From positions 3,944,417 through 4,008,416 of the forward strand of contig NZ_CP136051.1 in the NCBI RefSeq assembly GCF_032999765.1: a stretch of 64,000 bases of DNA, read 5' to 3'. Below the pieces are notes generated by a model that was given only the letters and a program-made list of their open reading frames with translations, made no database searches and was not told where the DNA came from. This document shows, in pieces, positions 51,401 to 58,601 of the stretch. This DNA is from Imperialibacter roseus (GTDB lineage: Bacteria > Bacteroidota > Bacteroidia > Cytophagales > Cyclobacteriaceae). Numbering within the stretch: position 1 is the first letter of the stretch; the number at the start of each line of letters is the position of its first letter. Made by a program: the position numbers and the translations under genes.

Positions 51401-52444
51401 CACATATTTGAACGCTTCTATCAGGTGGATGGCTCCTCTACAAGACAGCACGAAGGCACAGGCATAGGTTTGGCGCTGGTGAAAGAGCTTGTGGATTTGT
51501 TGGAAGGAACCATCAAAGTAGAAAGCCAACTGGGCAAAGGAACAACTTTCACACTGGTATTACCTGCGCAAAAAATCAGCGAGTCAGCCCATCAGCTGCC
51601 CACAAATACGTCTCCCGTCAAAAAAGAAACGACTATGGCTGATAGTGGAGACCGAGAAGAGCCCGTCAGTATGCCTGTTTTACTTGTGGTAGAAGACAAT
51701 GCCGAGCTCAGGTCGTTCATAAAAGAGGGCCTCTCAAGCCACGGACACATCCTTGAGGCAAGCAACGGCAAGTCGGCCTGGAACCTACTGATCAACGAGC
51801 TTCCTGATATTGTAATTTCAGACGTGATGATGCCTCAGATGAACGGGTTTGAGCTCTGTCAGCTTTCAAAACAAGACCCCCGCACGGCCCACATCAACTT
51901 CATACTGCTCACCGCCAAAGCATCACAATCGGCCAAGATTGAGGGCCTTGAATCTGGAGCGGATGAATACTTGACAAAGCCATTCAATATGCAGGAGTTG
52001 GAGTTGCGGGTAAAAAACTTGCTGCAGGAGCAAAGCAATTTGAGAAAGTACCTGCTGGACAAGGTATTTCCCAAGTCGCCTGAGAGCGGGGTCGACCATG
52101 TCGACGACGTTTTTGTCAAGCAGCTTCAAAAATCTCTGGACGAAAAGTTAGACGACACGTCGCTCAACGTCGAGGCATTGGCGGAAACTGTTTCGATGAG
52201 TAAAAGCTCACTCAATCGAAAGCTCAAAGCAATACTCAATATTTCCACAAAGGATTTCATCAAGCAATACCGATTGAAGAAAGCCACAACCCTACTGCTG
52301 GCGGGCCACCCAGTCAGCCAGGTGTCGTACATCGTTGGCTTTGACACCCCCTCCTACTTCGGTCAGTGTTTTAAGGAACAGTTTCATTTGACTCCCTCTG
52401 AGTTTGTAAAAGCTCATAACAAGCCAAAAATTGAGATAAATTGA
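48428..52444 (+). CDS. Hybrid two-component regulator (propeller, Y_Y_Y, kinase, receiver, AraC)
   Basis: This 1338-residue single-chain regulator has a signal helix (HCLLILTLLFCGATRLPAQ), a two-component regulator propeller (about 45-690, PENGLPQSYVTGIVQDSIGF, DYLWIGTLGGGLLKW), a Y_Y_Y domain (about 690-775, NTISFEFAPVQYNSPEKNRL), TM (about 775-797), HisKA with His830 (SNVTHEFRTPLTLI), HATPase_c, a receiver with Asp1132 (VISDVMMP) and a C-terminal AraC HTH (ETVSMSKSSLNRKLKAILNI). The start codon is TTG (48428) or GTG (48431); AAAAGGA sits 9-12 bp before. Such regulators usually control a polysaccharide-utilization locus, but no SusC/SusD pair is adjacent. Confidence 0.94.
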   Translation: MVNVLFLKRKTGQATNPTNVLKHCLLILTLLFCGATRLPAQQPLFVNYQKFDPENGLPQSYVTGIVQDSIGFLWISTLDGLVRYDGSSFQTLRQLSSDTVGLSSNRIHRMLLDKNGQLVIKHVVGPVDYLNPKTFSIKRAIEPNAIYSADNMGTHWRNLEELMHDGNANWLHVSLNESFEIIDSTSNGLATYSKVLYEREKFDFYSFRITPSGMLYLLTPEGLKIYESPNALPETISLPLKVDLSASIRKRPTLFGKGDNDLLIGCKEGLLHFNNISKEFDLIQIEVAHLVNAFPTYLITEDRLGRPIFVFQRQVYRLEPNNQVSWLWKNPGSFDISALFVDRTNTLWIGMDADGLYKVNLELPGFTSYLYSDNFVTDVLEREVKVSKDHVASLGYDKVTPYYFRYYYLDSETLVFGVENSPNTPGIFKLNAGSITPFYHPKFLPDAFTLSPDNDLYLVDSVASIFHFKPVDQSLTKLKSNVPDSAHNIVVDLLADEKFLWVGTSIGGIYQIRNGEVVQHIKPNGKHSINTVRFDERNPDYLWIGTLGGGLLKWSKSQNKLLASYTTNNGLPNNTINCIVPDNLGNIWMSTNIGVSRFNPETERITNYTKADGLVETEFNRHHQMLLPDGRIAMGGTNGYSVFDPRTFVADTSNTQVILSALFINDQPVLAGNRSPFSAAMLDELILPYDSNTISFEFAPVQYNSPEKNRLRYQLVGFDQNWVEIGNERKFRFAQLPHGKYTLRVVSTNTSDIWSEHVKEVKVTILPPPWRTWWAYLSYALLALLIIRAIWQVYKNRLREKQEAEFNLREAARLREMDELKTRFFSNVTHEFRTPLTLILSPLEKQLADPGVSPSIKPLLDNNYRHARQLLNLVNQLLDISKIEGKQMPVSNSTGDLNQFVEACVGAFHAEALSKGIDLTFRTSATEGYFLFDSGKWENIIYNLLGNAIKFISPGKKNAKVMLTLGPASQQDFVELCIEDTGLGIAHDQLDHIFERFYQVDGSSTRQHEGTGIGLALVKELVDLLEGTIKVESQLGKGTTFTLVLPAQKISESAHQLPTNTSPVKKETTMADSGDREEPVSMPVLLVVEDNAELRSFIKEGLSSHGHILEASNGKSAWNLLINELPDIVISDVMMPQMNGFELCQLSKQDPRTAHINFILLTAKASQSAKIEGLESGADEYLTKPFNMQELELRVKNLLQEQSNLRKYLLDKVFPKSPESGVDHVDDVFVKQLQKSLDEKLDDTSLNVEALAETVSMSKSSLNRKLKAILNISTKDFIKQYRLKKATTLLLAGHPVSQVSYIVGFDTPSYFGQCFKEQFHLTPSEFVKAHNKPKIEIN

Positions 52445-52540
52445 CCCAAAATTGAGAGTGGTATGGCTGGCTAAAGCCTAATTTTCGGGGACACAACTAG
52501 TCCTCATTACGGCTGATTTCTAACCAAAACGTGCCCCATC

Positions 52541-54064
52541 ATGAAAGCTTTCTCTCAGTTTCTAAAGGTGTTTGTACCGCTCTCGATTTTGTTTGCAGCA
52601 ACGAGCTGCGAAAAAGAGGATCCTTCGATAGTGCCAGTGTTGGTCACCGCAGAAATAAAAGCCATTACTAAAACCACTGCTATAGCTGGTGGCGATGTTT
52701 CGAGCGATGGCAACGAGGAAATTACTGCCCGGGGCGTCGTGTGGAGCCTCGCCGCAGGGCCAGATATAACCCTTTCTACAAAAACAAGTGAAGGCGGCAG
52801 TATTGGCTCCTTTACCTCCGAATTGACGGAGCTGCAACCAGGCACAAAATACTTTGTGCGGGCCTATGCCACAAATAGTGTAGGCACGGCTTATGGCAAC
52901 GAGGTTACCTTTGAAACCCTGCCCCTGCAATTGTCAGTAATACAAACCAACGAAGCAACCAATATCACCTTTCAGTCCGCAACTCTGGTGGGAGTGATCT
53001 CCAGCGCAGGCGTTGGTGAAGTGACTGAACGTGGGATAGTGTATGGCACAACAGCACTCCCCACAACTGCCAACGCTAAGGTTTCAGCCGGCACGGGCAT
53101 CGGCGAATTCTCTGTAGAACTGATCGGCCTGGAGCCCGAAACAAAGTACTTCGCAAGAGCATATGGCATCAATTCGGATGGTACCAGCTATGGCAGCCAG
53201 GTGACCTTCGAAACAAGTGGTTTGCAGTCCCCCACAGTCACCACAGGGGAGGCGACCGAGATCAGTTTCTACAGTGCCAGGGCCGTTGGCACAGTCACTT
53301 CCGAAGGAACAAGCCCAGTGACCACCCGAGGCTTTGTTTACAGCACCTCACCCAACTCCACAACAGGCACCAACCTAAGCGTTGGCAATGGAACGGGGAG
53401 CTTCACCGCCGACCTTACAGGTCTTGAACCAGACACGAAGTACTATATCAAGACATTTGCAACCAGCAGCCATGGTACTGGCTATGGCACCGAAACGTCG
53501 TTCACAACCAAAGCACTTGTGCCGGTGCCCGAATCCTTCTCAGGCAACTGGTACAACGTGGCAGGTACGTGGATATGGACCATTGCCGAAAACACCACCG
53601 GCAAATACATCCGAACCAACAATGTTTTCTACTACTACCAGCCTTCCGACGTTGACTTCGCCGACAATGCCTACGTGATCAATGGCACCTCCTCCACTGG
53701 CGCCACCAAAACAGCCTACCTGAAACAGGGAGCGGATACCAATAAAATCACCATTTCGACCACATCCGCAACTTCTGGTTTTATTGAATACGGTCAAGTG
53801 GTAGGGCGAACAGTAAAAAGGGTCACTCATGCGGCAGGGTCGTTCCAGGCCACTACCGGGACTGCCTGGGTTGAAAAAAATGAAGCCGGAACAATTACCT
53901 TTAACTTCACCGAGATATCAAGAGACGACTGGTCAGTGTACTTGCGGGACAACGACGGAAGAGGAGACCTGCAAATAGACGTACACTTTAAAAAGACTTT
54001 CTGGACGCCAACAGGTGGTTCAAAAGCTGAATTGTACCCTCTCACGGGCATGTTTAATAACTAG
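52541..54064 (+). CDS. Lipoprotein with three fibronectin-III-like repeats
   Basis: The 507-residue protein has a lipobox (ILFAATSCEKEDPS) and three tandem repeats of about 95 residues, each with the motif ARGVVWS or ERGIVYG or TRGFVYS, followed by TKYFVRAYATN-type and GTAYGNEVTFET-type segments (about residues 35-125, 130-220, 222-312). A C-terminal domain of about 190 residues (FSGNWYNVAGTWIWTIAENT, TPTGGSKAELYPLTGMF) is not recognised. Fn3-like repeats in Bacteroidota lipoproteins serve as surface spacers or binding modules. It follows the hybrid regulator by 96 bp and may be a target. Confidence 0.82.
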   Translation: MKAFSQFLKVFVPLSILFAATSCEKEDPSIVPVLVTAEIKAITKTTAIAGGDVSSDGNEEITARGVVWSLAAGPDITLSTKTSEGGSIGSFTSELTELQPGTKYFVRAYATNSVGTAYGNEVTFETLPLQLSVIQTNEATNITFQSATLVGVISSAGVGEVTERGIVYGTTALPTTANAKVSAGTGIGEFSVELIGLEPETKYFARAYGINSDGTSYGSQVTFETSGLQSPTVTTGEATEISFYSARAVGTVTSEGTSPVTTRGFVYSTSPNSTTGTNLSVGNGTGSFTADLTGLEPDTKYYIKTFATSSHGTGYGTETSFTTKALVPVPESFSGNWYNVAGTWIWTIAENTTGKYIRTNNVFYYYQPSDVDFADNAYVINGTSSTGATKTAYLKQGADTNKITISTTSATSGFIEYGQVVGRTVKRVTHAAGSFQATTGTAWVEKNEAGTITFNFTEISRDDWSVYLRDNDGRGDLQIDVHFKKTFWTPTGGSKAELYPLTGMFNN

Positions 54065-54434
54065 CAGAACGCTGCTACAAGTTCCTTGCGTACGCAGGAA
54101 AATAGTGTCGATTCGACGGCCTCAACTGACGCAGCTTCATACAAAGATAATGTTGTTTAAAGTTGTCTGGCGGGTTATTCCCCTCTTTTGGAGGGGGTAA
54201 CCCGCACTGACAAAGATCATCCAAAGCAACACCGACCTTTTCATTGAGCCGCTTTCCTTCTACAGTATTTAAGCCGCAAGAATCAATTTTTCGTCAGAAA
54301 TTGGCAGTAAATTAATGGCCCATGAAAGGAAAGTATCAACCAGTTCATACGCTTCTCCCGGTTGCAGGCACCGATCTGAAAACGTAATCTGTTTCAAATA
54401 AAATTCGTCAGGCGCACGCTAATAATTACTATCG
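54065..54434 (+). other. Intergenic region without supportable gene
   Basis: No credible ORF in 370 bp. It contains a long hairpin (54170-54205) and a stretch at 54287-54318 (TTTTTCGTCAG then AAATTGGCAGTAAATTAATGG) that recurs in similar form upstream of three other genes between 56 and 59 kb. Confidence 0.5.
54170..54205 (+). repeat. Long intergenic hairpin
   Basis: GCGGGTTATTCCCCTC pairs with GGAGGGGGTAACCCGC through an almost continuous stem with a TTTT loop. There is no T-run after it. The pattern CCCCTCTTTTGGAGGGGG resembles a frequent intergenic hairpin type. Confidence 0.6.
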
Positions 54435-54827
54435 ATGGAAAAACTTTTTCAATACACCGGCAAAGACCTCCAGAATATCACGATGGACGAGTGGCTGACA
54501 AGCAAATCGCTTTCGCTGCGACCTATTGCCTCCAGATGGTTTGATGAAATCAAAAATTGTGGAGACGATGTGCAGGACATTTTTCACGATGGTCATCCAA
54601 TAGGTTGTGTGGATCATGCGCCCTTCGCTTATGTTGATGCATACAGCGCTCACATAAACGTCGGTTTTTTTTACGGGGCTTTTTTGCCCGACAGATTTGG
54701 CTTGCTCGAAGGAAGCGGGAAGAGAATGCGGCACGTCAAAATAAGGCCCAACGAGCCCTGCAATGAATCAGCAATCGCCGCCCTAATTGAAACAGCGTAT
54801 GAGGATATAAAAAGGCGGTTGTACTAA
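54435..54827 (+). CDS. DUF1801-family protein
   Basis: The 130-residue cytoplasmic protein resembles the DUF1801/YdhG fold: helical N-terminus (LSLRPIASRWFDEIKNCGDD), core with INVGFFYGAFLPDRFGLLEG and GKRMRHVKIRPNEPCNESAI, and AALIETAYEDIKRRL at the end. Function is unknown. A second, broken member of the same family follows 38 bp later. Confidence 0.8.
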   Translation: MEKLFQYTGKDLQNITMDEWLTSKSLSLRPIASRWFDEIKNCGDDVQDIFHDGHPIGCVDHAPFAYVDAYSAHINVGFFYGAFLPDRFGLLEGSGKRMRHVKIRPNEPCNESAIAALIETAYEDIKRRLY

Positions 54828-54865
54828 TTTGGCGCAACACAAATCACCTATATGCCTTTCGAAAA

Positions 54866-55257
54866 ATGACACAAGAAATCTCAGCTTACAACCAGGTTCA
54901 ATCACCTTCCGACAAAGAGATTTGCGACCTCCTGGCTTCAGAGATCGATAAAGGCCTATCAGATGCAGAAAGCAAGATTTGGCACGCCCATCCTGTTTGG
55001 TTTTTGGAAGGGAATCCGATCGTTGGGTATAGCAAGCAAAAAAAGGCATTCGCCTGATGTTTTGGAGCGGGGCTGATTTTGATGAAGAGGGTTTGAACAC
55101 AAGAGGCGAAAAATTCAAAGATGCTTCCATTTTCTTCCAATCTGTGGCGGAAATAGATGAAATCAAGCTGCAGCAGTGGCTCGAAAAGTCGAAACATGTG
55201 CAGTGGGACTATAAAAATATCGTGAAACGGAAAGGCCGTTTGGAGCGGCTGAAATAA
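54866..55257 (+). pseudogene. DUF1801-family protein with broken frame at an A-AAA-AAG heptamer
   Basis: Two ORFs read as one DUF1801 protein: residues 1-63 (MTQEISAYNQVQSPSDKEIC, WHAHPVWFLEGNPIVGYSKQ) end at the TGA at 55055-55057. The family continuation (IRLMFWSGADFDEEGLNTRG, RLMFW) is in the -1 frame. The break lies in a run of seven A at 55038-55044. In the zero frame the codons are CAA-AAA-AAG, that is the slippery heptamer A-AAA-AAG, and a -1 slip at this exact place restores the frame (KQKK-GIRLMFW). Alternatively an eighth A was lost by mutation or sequencing error. I cannot decide between them. Confidence 0.75.
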
Positions 55258-55343
55258 AAGCAATGGAAGTGGCCAATTATTATCGTGCAGTGTGAAAACA
55301 AAGAAGCAATTTTAACACGATACCCTGGCTCATAAACCCCATT

Positions 55344-55703
55344 TTGAACATGAACAAGGATGTATTGTTTATTCACGGCGGAGGCGATGTAGGCTACGAA
55401 GCAGACCTAAAGTTAGTGACCTCTTTACAAACAGAATTGGGTGCTAGCTACAAGGTGCATTGTCCCAAAATGCCTTCAGATGAAGCCTTGCCGGATTTTG
55501 GATGGCCGCAACGGATTGGTAAGGAAATGGACACCGTCGACGGAGACATTATCTTGGCAGGGCACTCCCTGGGTGCTAATGCGGATCTTCAGCCGACTAA
55601 AAAGGCCTGTCTTCTAAGAGGGGAGTTTGTTGCTCATGTCCGCTGGTACAAAAGCAGCTACTATTTTCCTGACTTCTCCGTAGATTGGCATTGGGCAAAA
55701 TGA
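55344..55703 (+). pseudogene. Truncated RBBP9/YdeN-like alpha/beta hydrolase
   Basis: The first 75 residues match the small RBBP9/YdeN serine-hydrolase family (NMNKDVLFIHGGGDVGYEAD, LKLVTSLQTELGASYKVHCP, LPDFGWPQRI) up to the nucleophile elbow AGHSLGAN. After that the sequence (DLQPTKKACLLRGEFVAHVR) is unrelated to the family, and the Asp/His part, normally about 100 residues, is missing. The total of 119 residues is too short. It looks like a remnant of a deletion or recombination. It could be expressed but would lack a full catalytic triad. Confidence 0.7.
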
Positions 55704-55752
55704 GTGTCTGGTTCATGCCCTCACCGTGTCGTTATACCTTATTATTCAAAAA

Positions 55753-56451
55753 ATGAAAAAGAGCTTCCTTCTAATAGCAGTGAGTATTTTTTTGTTCCTT
55801 CCACGGAATGCGAAGAGCCAAATTAATGAAGACAAAGTAGGTGCCTGGTACATGTACTTCTTCAACACCACCTTCAAGGAGAGCCCCTGGGGTGCGCAGG
55901 GTGATGTGCAGTTGCGCAACTGGAACCTTGCGGGTGACATGGAACAGCTGTTGGTGCGAGGAGGACTTACATATAAACCTGAAAGCGCCAACATTAAATT
56001 CACACTTGGCTACGGGAATGTGACTACCGGCACCTACGGATCGGATAAGTCGACCACAGGTGAGAACCGAATCTATCAGGAGGCTTTGTTTCCGGTTCAG
56101 CTGGGTAACCGTTTCTACACCAATCACCGATTTCGATTTGAGCAACGGTTCGTTGAGGGCCACGATTTCAGAACACGCTACCGCTACAACTTATCAATCA
56201 ACATTCCTCTGAACAAGTCGACCCTGGATGAAAACGCCGTATACCTGGCGCTCTACAACGAGTTGTTCGTGAACGGCCAAAGAGCTATTGGGGACGAGCG
56301 TACGGTGGAAATTTTTGATCGCAACAGGTTCTACACCGCCATGGGCTACGTGGTAAAACCCGGGCTTAATATTCAGCTTGGCTTCATGAATCAGACCACA
56401 GACAACTGGCGCAAAGGCCAGCTGCAATTAAGTCTTCATCACAAAATCTGA
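55753..56451 (+). CDS. DUF2490-family outer membrane beta-barrel protein
   Basis: The 232-residue protein starts at the ATG at 55753 (MKKSFLLIAVSIFLFLPRNA), with a signal peptide ending at KSQ. DUF2490 motifs: VGAWYMYFFNTTFKESPWGA, QLRNWNLAGDMEQLLVRGGL, HRFRFEQRF, RTRYRYNLSINIPLNKS and NRFYTAMGYVVKPGLNIQLG. Alternating polar and hydrophobic strands suggest a small outer-membrane barrel. The function is unknown. Confidence 0.82.
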   Translation: MKKSFLLIAVSIFLFLPRNAKSQINEDKVGAWYMYFFNTTFKESPWGAQGDVQLRNWNLAGDMEQLLVRGGLTYKPESANIKFTLGYGNVTTGTYGSDKSTTGENRIYQEALFPVQLGNRFYTNHRFRFEQRFVEGHDFRTRYRYNLSINIPLNKSTLDENAVYLALYNELFVNGQRAIGDERTVEIFDRNRFYTAMGYVVKPGLNIQLGFMNQTTDNWRKGQLQLSLHHKI

Positions 56452-56611
56452 CGTCCAAATTTCCTATTCTCACTGTTTCAGTGCGTCTCTTCACATATCC
56501 CCTCAGCACCACATCCCGGTAATTTTTCAAAAATTGGTGCTAACTTAAGGGGATTATAAAAAGGAGATGCAGCTTCTGTATCCAACTATCCTACAATCAA
56601 ACCAGTGAATT

Positions 56612-57241
56612 ATGGAACTGACATTCGAAAAAGTGATTACTACCGAGCAGGAACTCCGTGACATCATGGGATACCCCAGCGAAATAGTGACTCGGAAAAC
56701 AATCAACTATATCGACGAGCACTGCCGGGTTTTTATTGAAAAATCACCATTCATTACCATAGCCACCTCCGACTTGAAGGGTAATTTAGATGTCTCCCCA
56801 AAAGGCGACCCTGCTGGGTTTGTGAAAATATTGAGTGATAAAATGCTGGCTATTCCCGATCGACCAGGAAACCACAAAGCTGACACGTTGACCAACATCA
56901 TTCAAAACCCCAACATAGGGTTGATCTTTCTGATTCCTGGCATCAAAGAAACCTTAAGAGTGAATGGAGAGGCTAAAATAGTAACTGACGAAAAGGTTTT
57001 AGAGCTCTTATCCTGCCAGGGTAAAAAACCGGGATTTGCAATCATTGTAACAGTGAAAGAGGCATTTATGCACTGCGCCAAATGTATCATCAGGTCTAAC
57101 TTGTGGACGACCGTTGATGAAAGACAAGAACGCTCTATTGCCACCCTGGGCAAAGCCCTGGTTGACCATGGAAAACTTGATATCTCGTCCGAAGAACTGG
57201 ATGAGATGATAAAAGACGATGAAAAGACTAATTTGTATTAG
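56612..57241 (+). CDS. Pyridoxamine 5'-phosphate oxidase family FMN-binding protein
   Basis: The 209-residue protein has the split-barrel PNPOx-like fold with GNLDVSPKGDPAGFVKILSD, MLAIPDRPGNHKADTLTNII and GLIFLIPGIKETLRVNGEAK, the MSMEG_1061-type subgroup. Such proteins use FMN to reduce small compounds or bind F420/flavin. It is a single gene. An AT-rich motif recurring upstream of neighbouring genes lies about 60 bp before the start. Confidence 0.88.
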   Translation: MELTFEKVITTEQELRDIMGYPSEIVTRKTINYIDEHCRVFIEKSPFITIATSDLKGNLDVSPKGDPAGFVKILSDKMLAIPDRPGNHKADTLTNIIQNPNIGLIFLIPGIKETLRVNGEAKIVTDEKVLELLSCQGKKPGFAIIVTVKEAFMHCAKCIIRSNLWTTVDERQERSIATLGKALVDHGKLDISSEELDEMIKDDEKTNLY

Positions 57242-57281
57242 AATCGCAATCTATCGGTAGCCCCCTGGTGCAAAGCCGCCG

Positions 57282-57335
57282 CTTGTGCTTGAGCCCTATG
57301 TCGGGTTCTCATGTGTGTCTCCACACATTTTCCAG
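57282..57335 (+). repeat. 54-nt repeat family P2, copy 1
   Basis: This repeat shares 44 of 54 positions with 58104-58157. Its core is a hairpin, ATGTGTG-TCTC-CACACAT, followed by TTTCCAG. It lies in the gap between the PNPOx-like gene and the P1 hairpin. Confidence 0.72.
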
Positions 57336-57347
57336 ACCTCCCTACCC

Positions 57348-57396
57348 AATTAAAGGGGTTACTCTGTCCGGAAGCACAAGAGTAACCCCTTTAATT
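57348..57396 (+). repeat. Palindrome family P1, copy 1
   Basis: AATTAAAGGGGTTACTCT (57348-57365) and AGAGTAACCCCTTTAATT (57379-57396) form a perfect 18-bp stem with a 13-nt loop. Two other full copies and a half copy lie at 62.7-63.9 kb. Confidence 0.88.
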
Positions 57397-57508
57397 TGCC
57401 GGAGACGCTGGCTACTTCTGCCATCTTTCAGAATTTGGTGGTAGATTAACCAAATCATAAAAAAAGGGACATGGATCGACCTATGCCCGGATATTGGTAA
57501 AAATTAGA

Positions 57509-58021
57509 ATGATGAGAAAAACTATACTATTCATTATTGCATTGGCATTTAGTTCGTCAGTGTTTGGACAAACAACAGGCGAACAATATGCTGATGACGT
57601 AAAATCAATAAGCGCCATCATAGACGCCTACTATGATGTGATTTCAGGCTCAAGTGAAAAGCCCTGGCAATTTGAAAGAGATAGTTACATTCATTCACAA
57701 AATGCTGTCATTACAAAGTTAGATGAAAATGGGAATGTGGAATCACACTCATTAGAAGCAGAATACATTCCGCTGTTATTATCAACCAAAGAGGATTTTT
57801 ACGAAAAAGAGCTCAAAAGAGAAGTTAGTCACTTTGGAAGCATGGCCCAGGTATGGAGTGCTTTTGAAGTGAGAACGGACCTGAATACTGCTTCAAACAT
57901 CAGAGGATTGAATAGTATCCAACTTCATTTTGAAAAAGGCAGATGGTGGATAGACAGCTGGACAAGTGAAATGGAGTCTGACAAGAACTCTTTGGTAACA
58001 GATTTTCTAACGAACGAATAA
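57509..58021 (+). CDS. Secreted SnoaL/NTF2-like protein
   Basis: The ATG at 57509 (next ATG at 57512) begins a signal peptide (MRKTILFIIALAFSSSVFGQ). The mature part has an NTF2-like pattern (SISAIIDAYYDVISGSSEKP, RDSYIHSQNAVITKLDENGN, GLNSIQLHFEKGRWWIDSWT). The family includes enzymes and binding proteins; no active site can be named. The gene is AT-richer than its upstream neighbours. An upstream frame from a TTG at 57494 is less likely. Confidence 0.75.
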   Translation: MMRKTILFIIALAFSSSVFGQTTGEQYADDVKSISAIIDAYYDVISGSSEKPWQFERDSYIHSQNAVITKLDENGNVESHSLEAEYIPLLLSTKEDFYEKELKREVSHFGSMAQVWSAFEVRTDLNTASNIRGLNSIQLHFEKGRWWIDSWTSEMESDKNSLVTDFLTNE

Positions 58022-58103
58022 AACGTTTGTCAGGCGGCCGTGAGCCACCCACCACCACCTGCCGCAAAGCGCCCGCCGGGCAGAGTAGACCGGCCAGCGC
58101 AGG
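58022..58103 (+). other. Short GC-rich intergenic stretch
   Basis: No gene is seen between the NTF2-like gene and the P2 repeat. The sequence is GC-rich (CCGCCGGGC-type runs), in contrast with the AT-rich gene before it. Confidence 0.5.
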
Positions 58104-58157
58104 CTTGCGCTTAATCCCTACATCCCGTCCTTATGTGTGTCTTCACACATTTTCCAG
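58104..58157 (+). repeat. 54-nt repeat family P2, copy 2
   Basis: Copy of 57282-57335 (44 of 54 identical), with the hairpin ATGTGTG-TCTT-CACACAT and the conserved TTTCCAG. The 21-nt tandem array starts 2 nt after it. Confidence 0.72.
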
Positions 58158-58159
58158 CG

Positions 58160-58369
58160 CATTGTCACCAAGTAACCTATAGCCCTCGGCTCGGAAGTAA
58201 CAGCGGCCACCAGATAACCTACCCTTGCTAGCAAAAAGCATACAGCTGTCCGTTCGAAACTAGTCGCTGTCACCAAAAAGCATACCCGTGCCTCCAAAAA
58301 CATAACAGCTGCCTGCCCGGAGTTAACAGGTGTGACCAAAAAGATGACAGCTGTCACAAAAATCAGGGA
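58160..58369 (+). repeat. Degenerate 21-nt tandem repeat array 1 (10 units)
   Basis: Ten successive 21-nt units, with consensus AGCTGTCACC followed by AAAAAGCATAC. Units alternate between an AAAAAGCATAC type (58223, 58265, 58286, 58328) and a TTCGGAAGTTAAC-like type (58181, 58244, 58307). Spacing is exact, without insertions, to the last unit. On the minus strand the array is free of stops for long stretches, which produces spurious ORFs. Confidence 0.82.
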
Positions 58370-58385
58370 GAGGGGGTATCTGGAA

Positions 58386-58399
58386 GGGGGGTACCCCCC
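58386..58399 (+). repeat. 14-nt perfect palindrome
   Basis: GGGGGG-TA-CCCCCC lies between the two 21-nt arrays, within a G-rich and C-rich stretch (58371-58413) that could fold as a hairpin, AGGGGGTA/TACCCCCCT-type. Confidence 0.65.
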
Positions 58400-58475
58400 T
58401 CTGCGAGGGGGTAGAAGGCACTTTTTTGTGCGTTTGCGGTTTACATAGCTCCGTACAGTAATCAAAAAACGAAGT

Positions 58476-58601
58476 GGGTTCGGTAAAAAGATGAACAGGT
58501 TCGGTAAAATGGTAGGCTAGCTTCGTTCGGAAGGGAGCTAACTCGGTAAAAAGATGAACCGGTTCTGTTCTGAAGTGTGCTACCTCGCTTCGGAACGGTT
58601 G
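58476..58601 (+). repeat. Degenerate 21-nt tandem repeat array 2 (6 units)
   Basis: Six successive 21-nt units; type A reads GGTTCGGT then AAAAAGATGAAC (58476, 58497, 58539) and type B contains CTTCGTTCGGAAG (58518, 58560, 58581). The AAAAAG block is 210 nt (10 times 21) from the one in array 1 at 58275, so both arrays are in the same 21-nt phase. Confidence 0.82.

Noticed and set aside
58160-58601. CRISPR array
   Set aside because: The 21-nt units follow each other without unique spacers, are strongly degenerate, and no cas gene is present.
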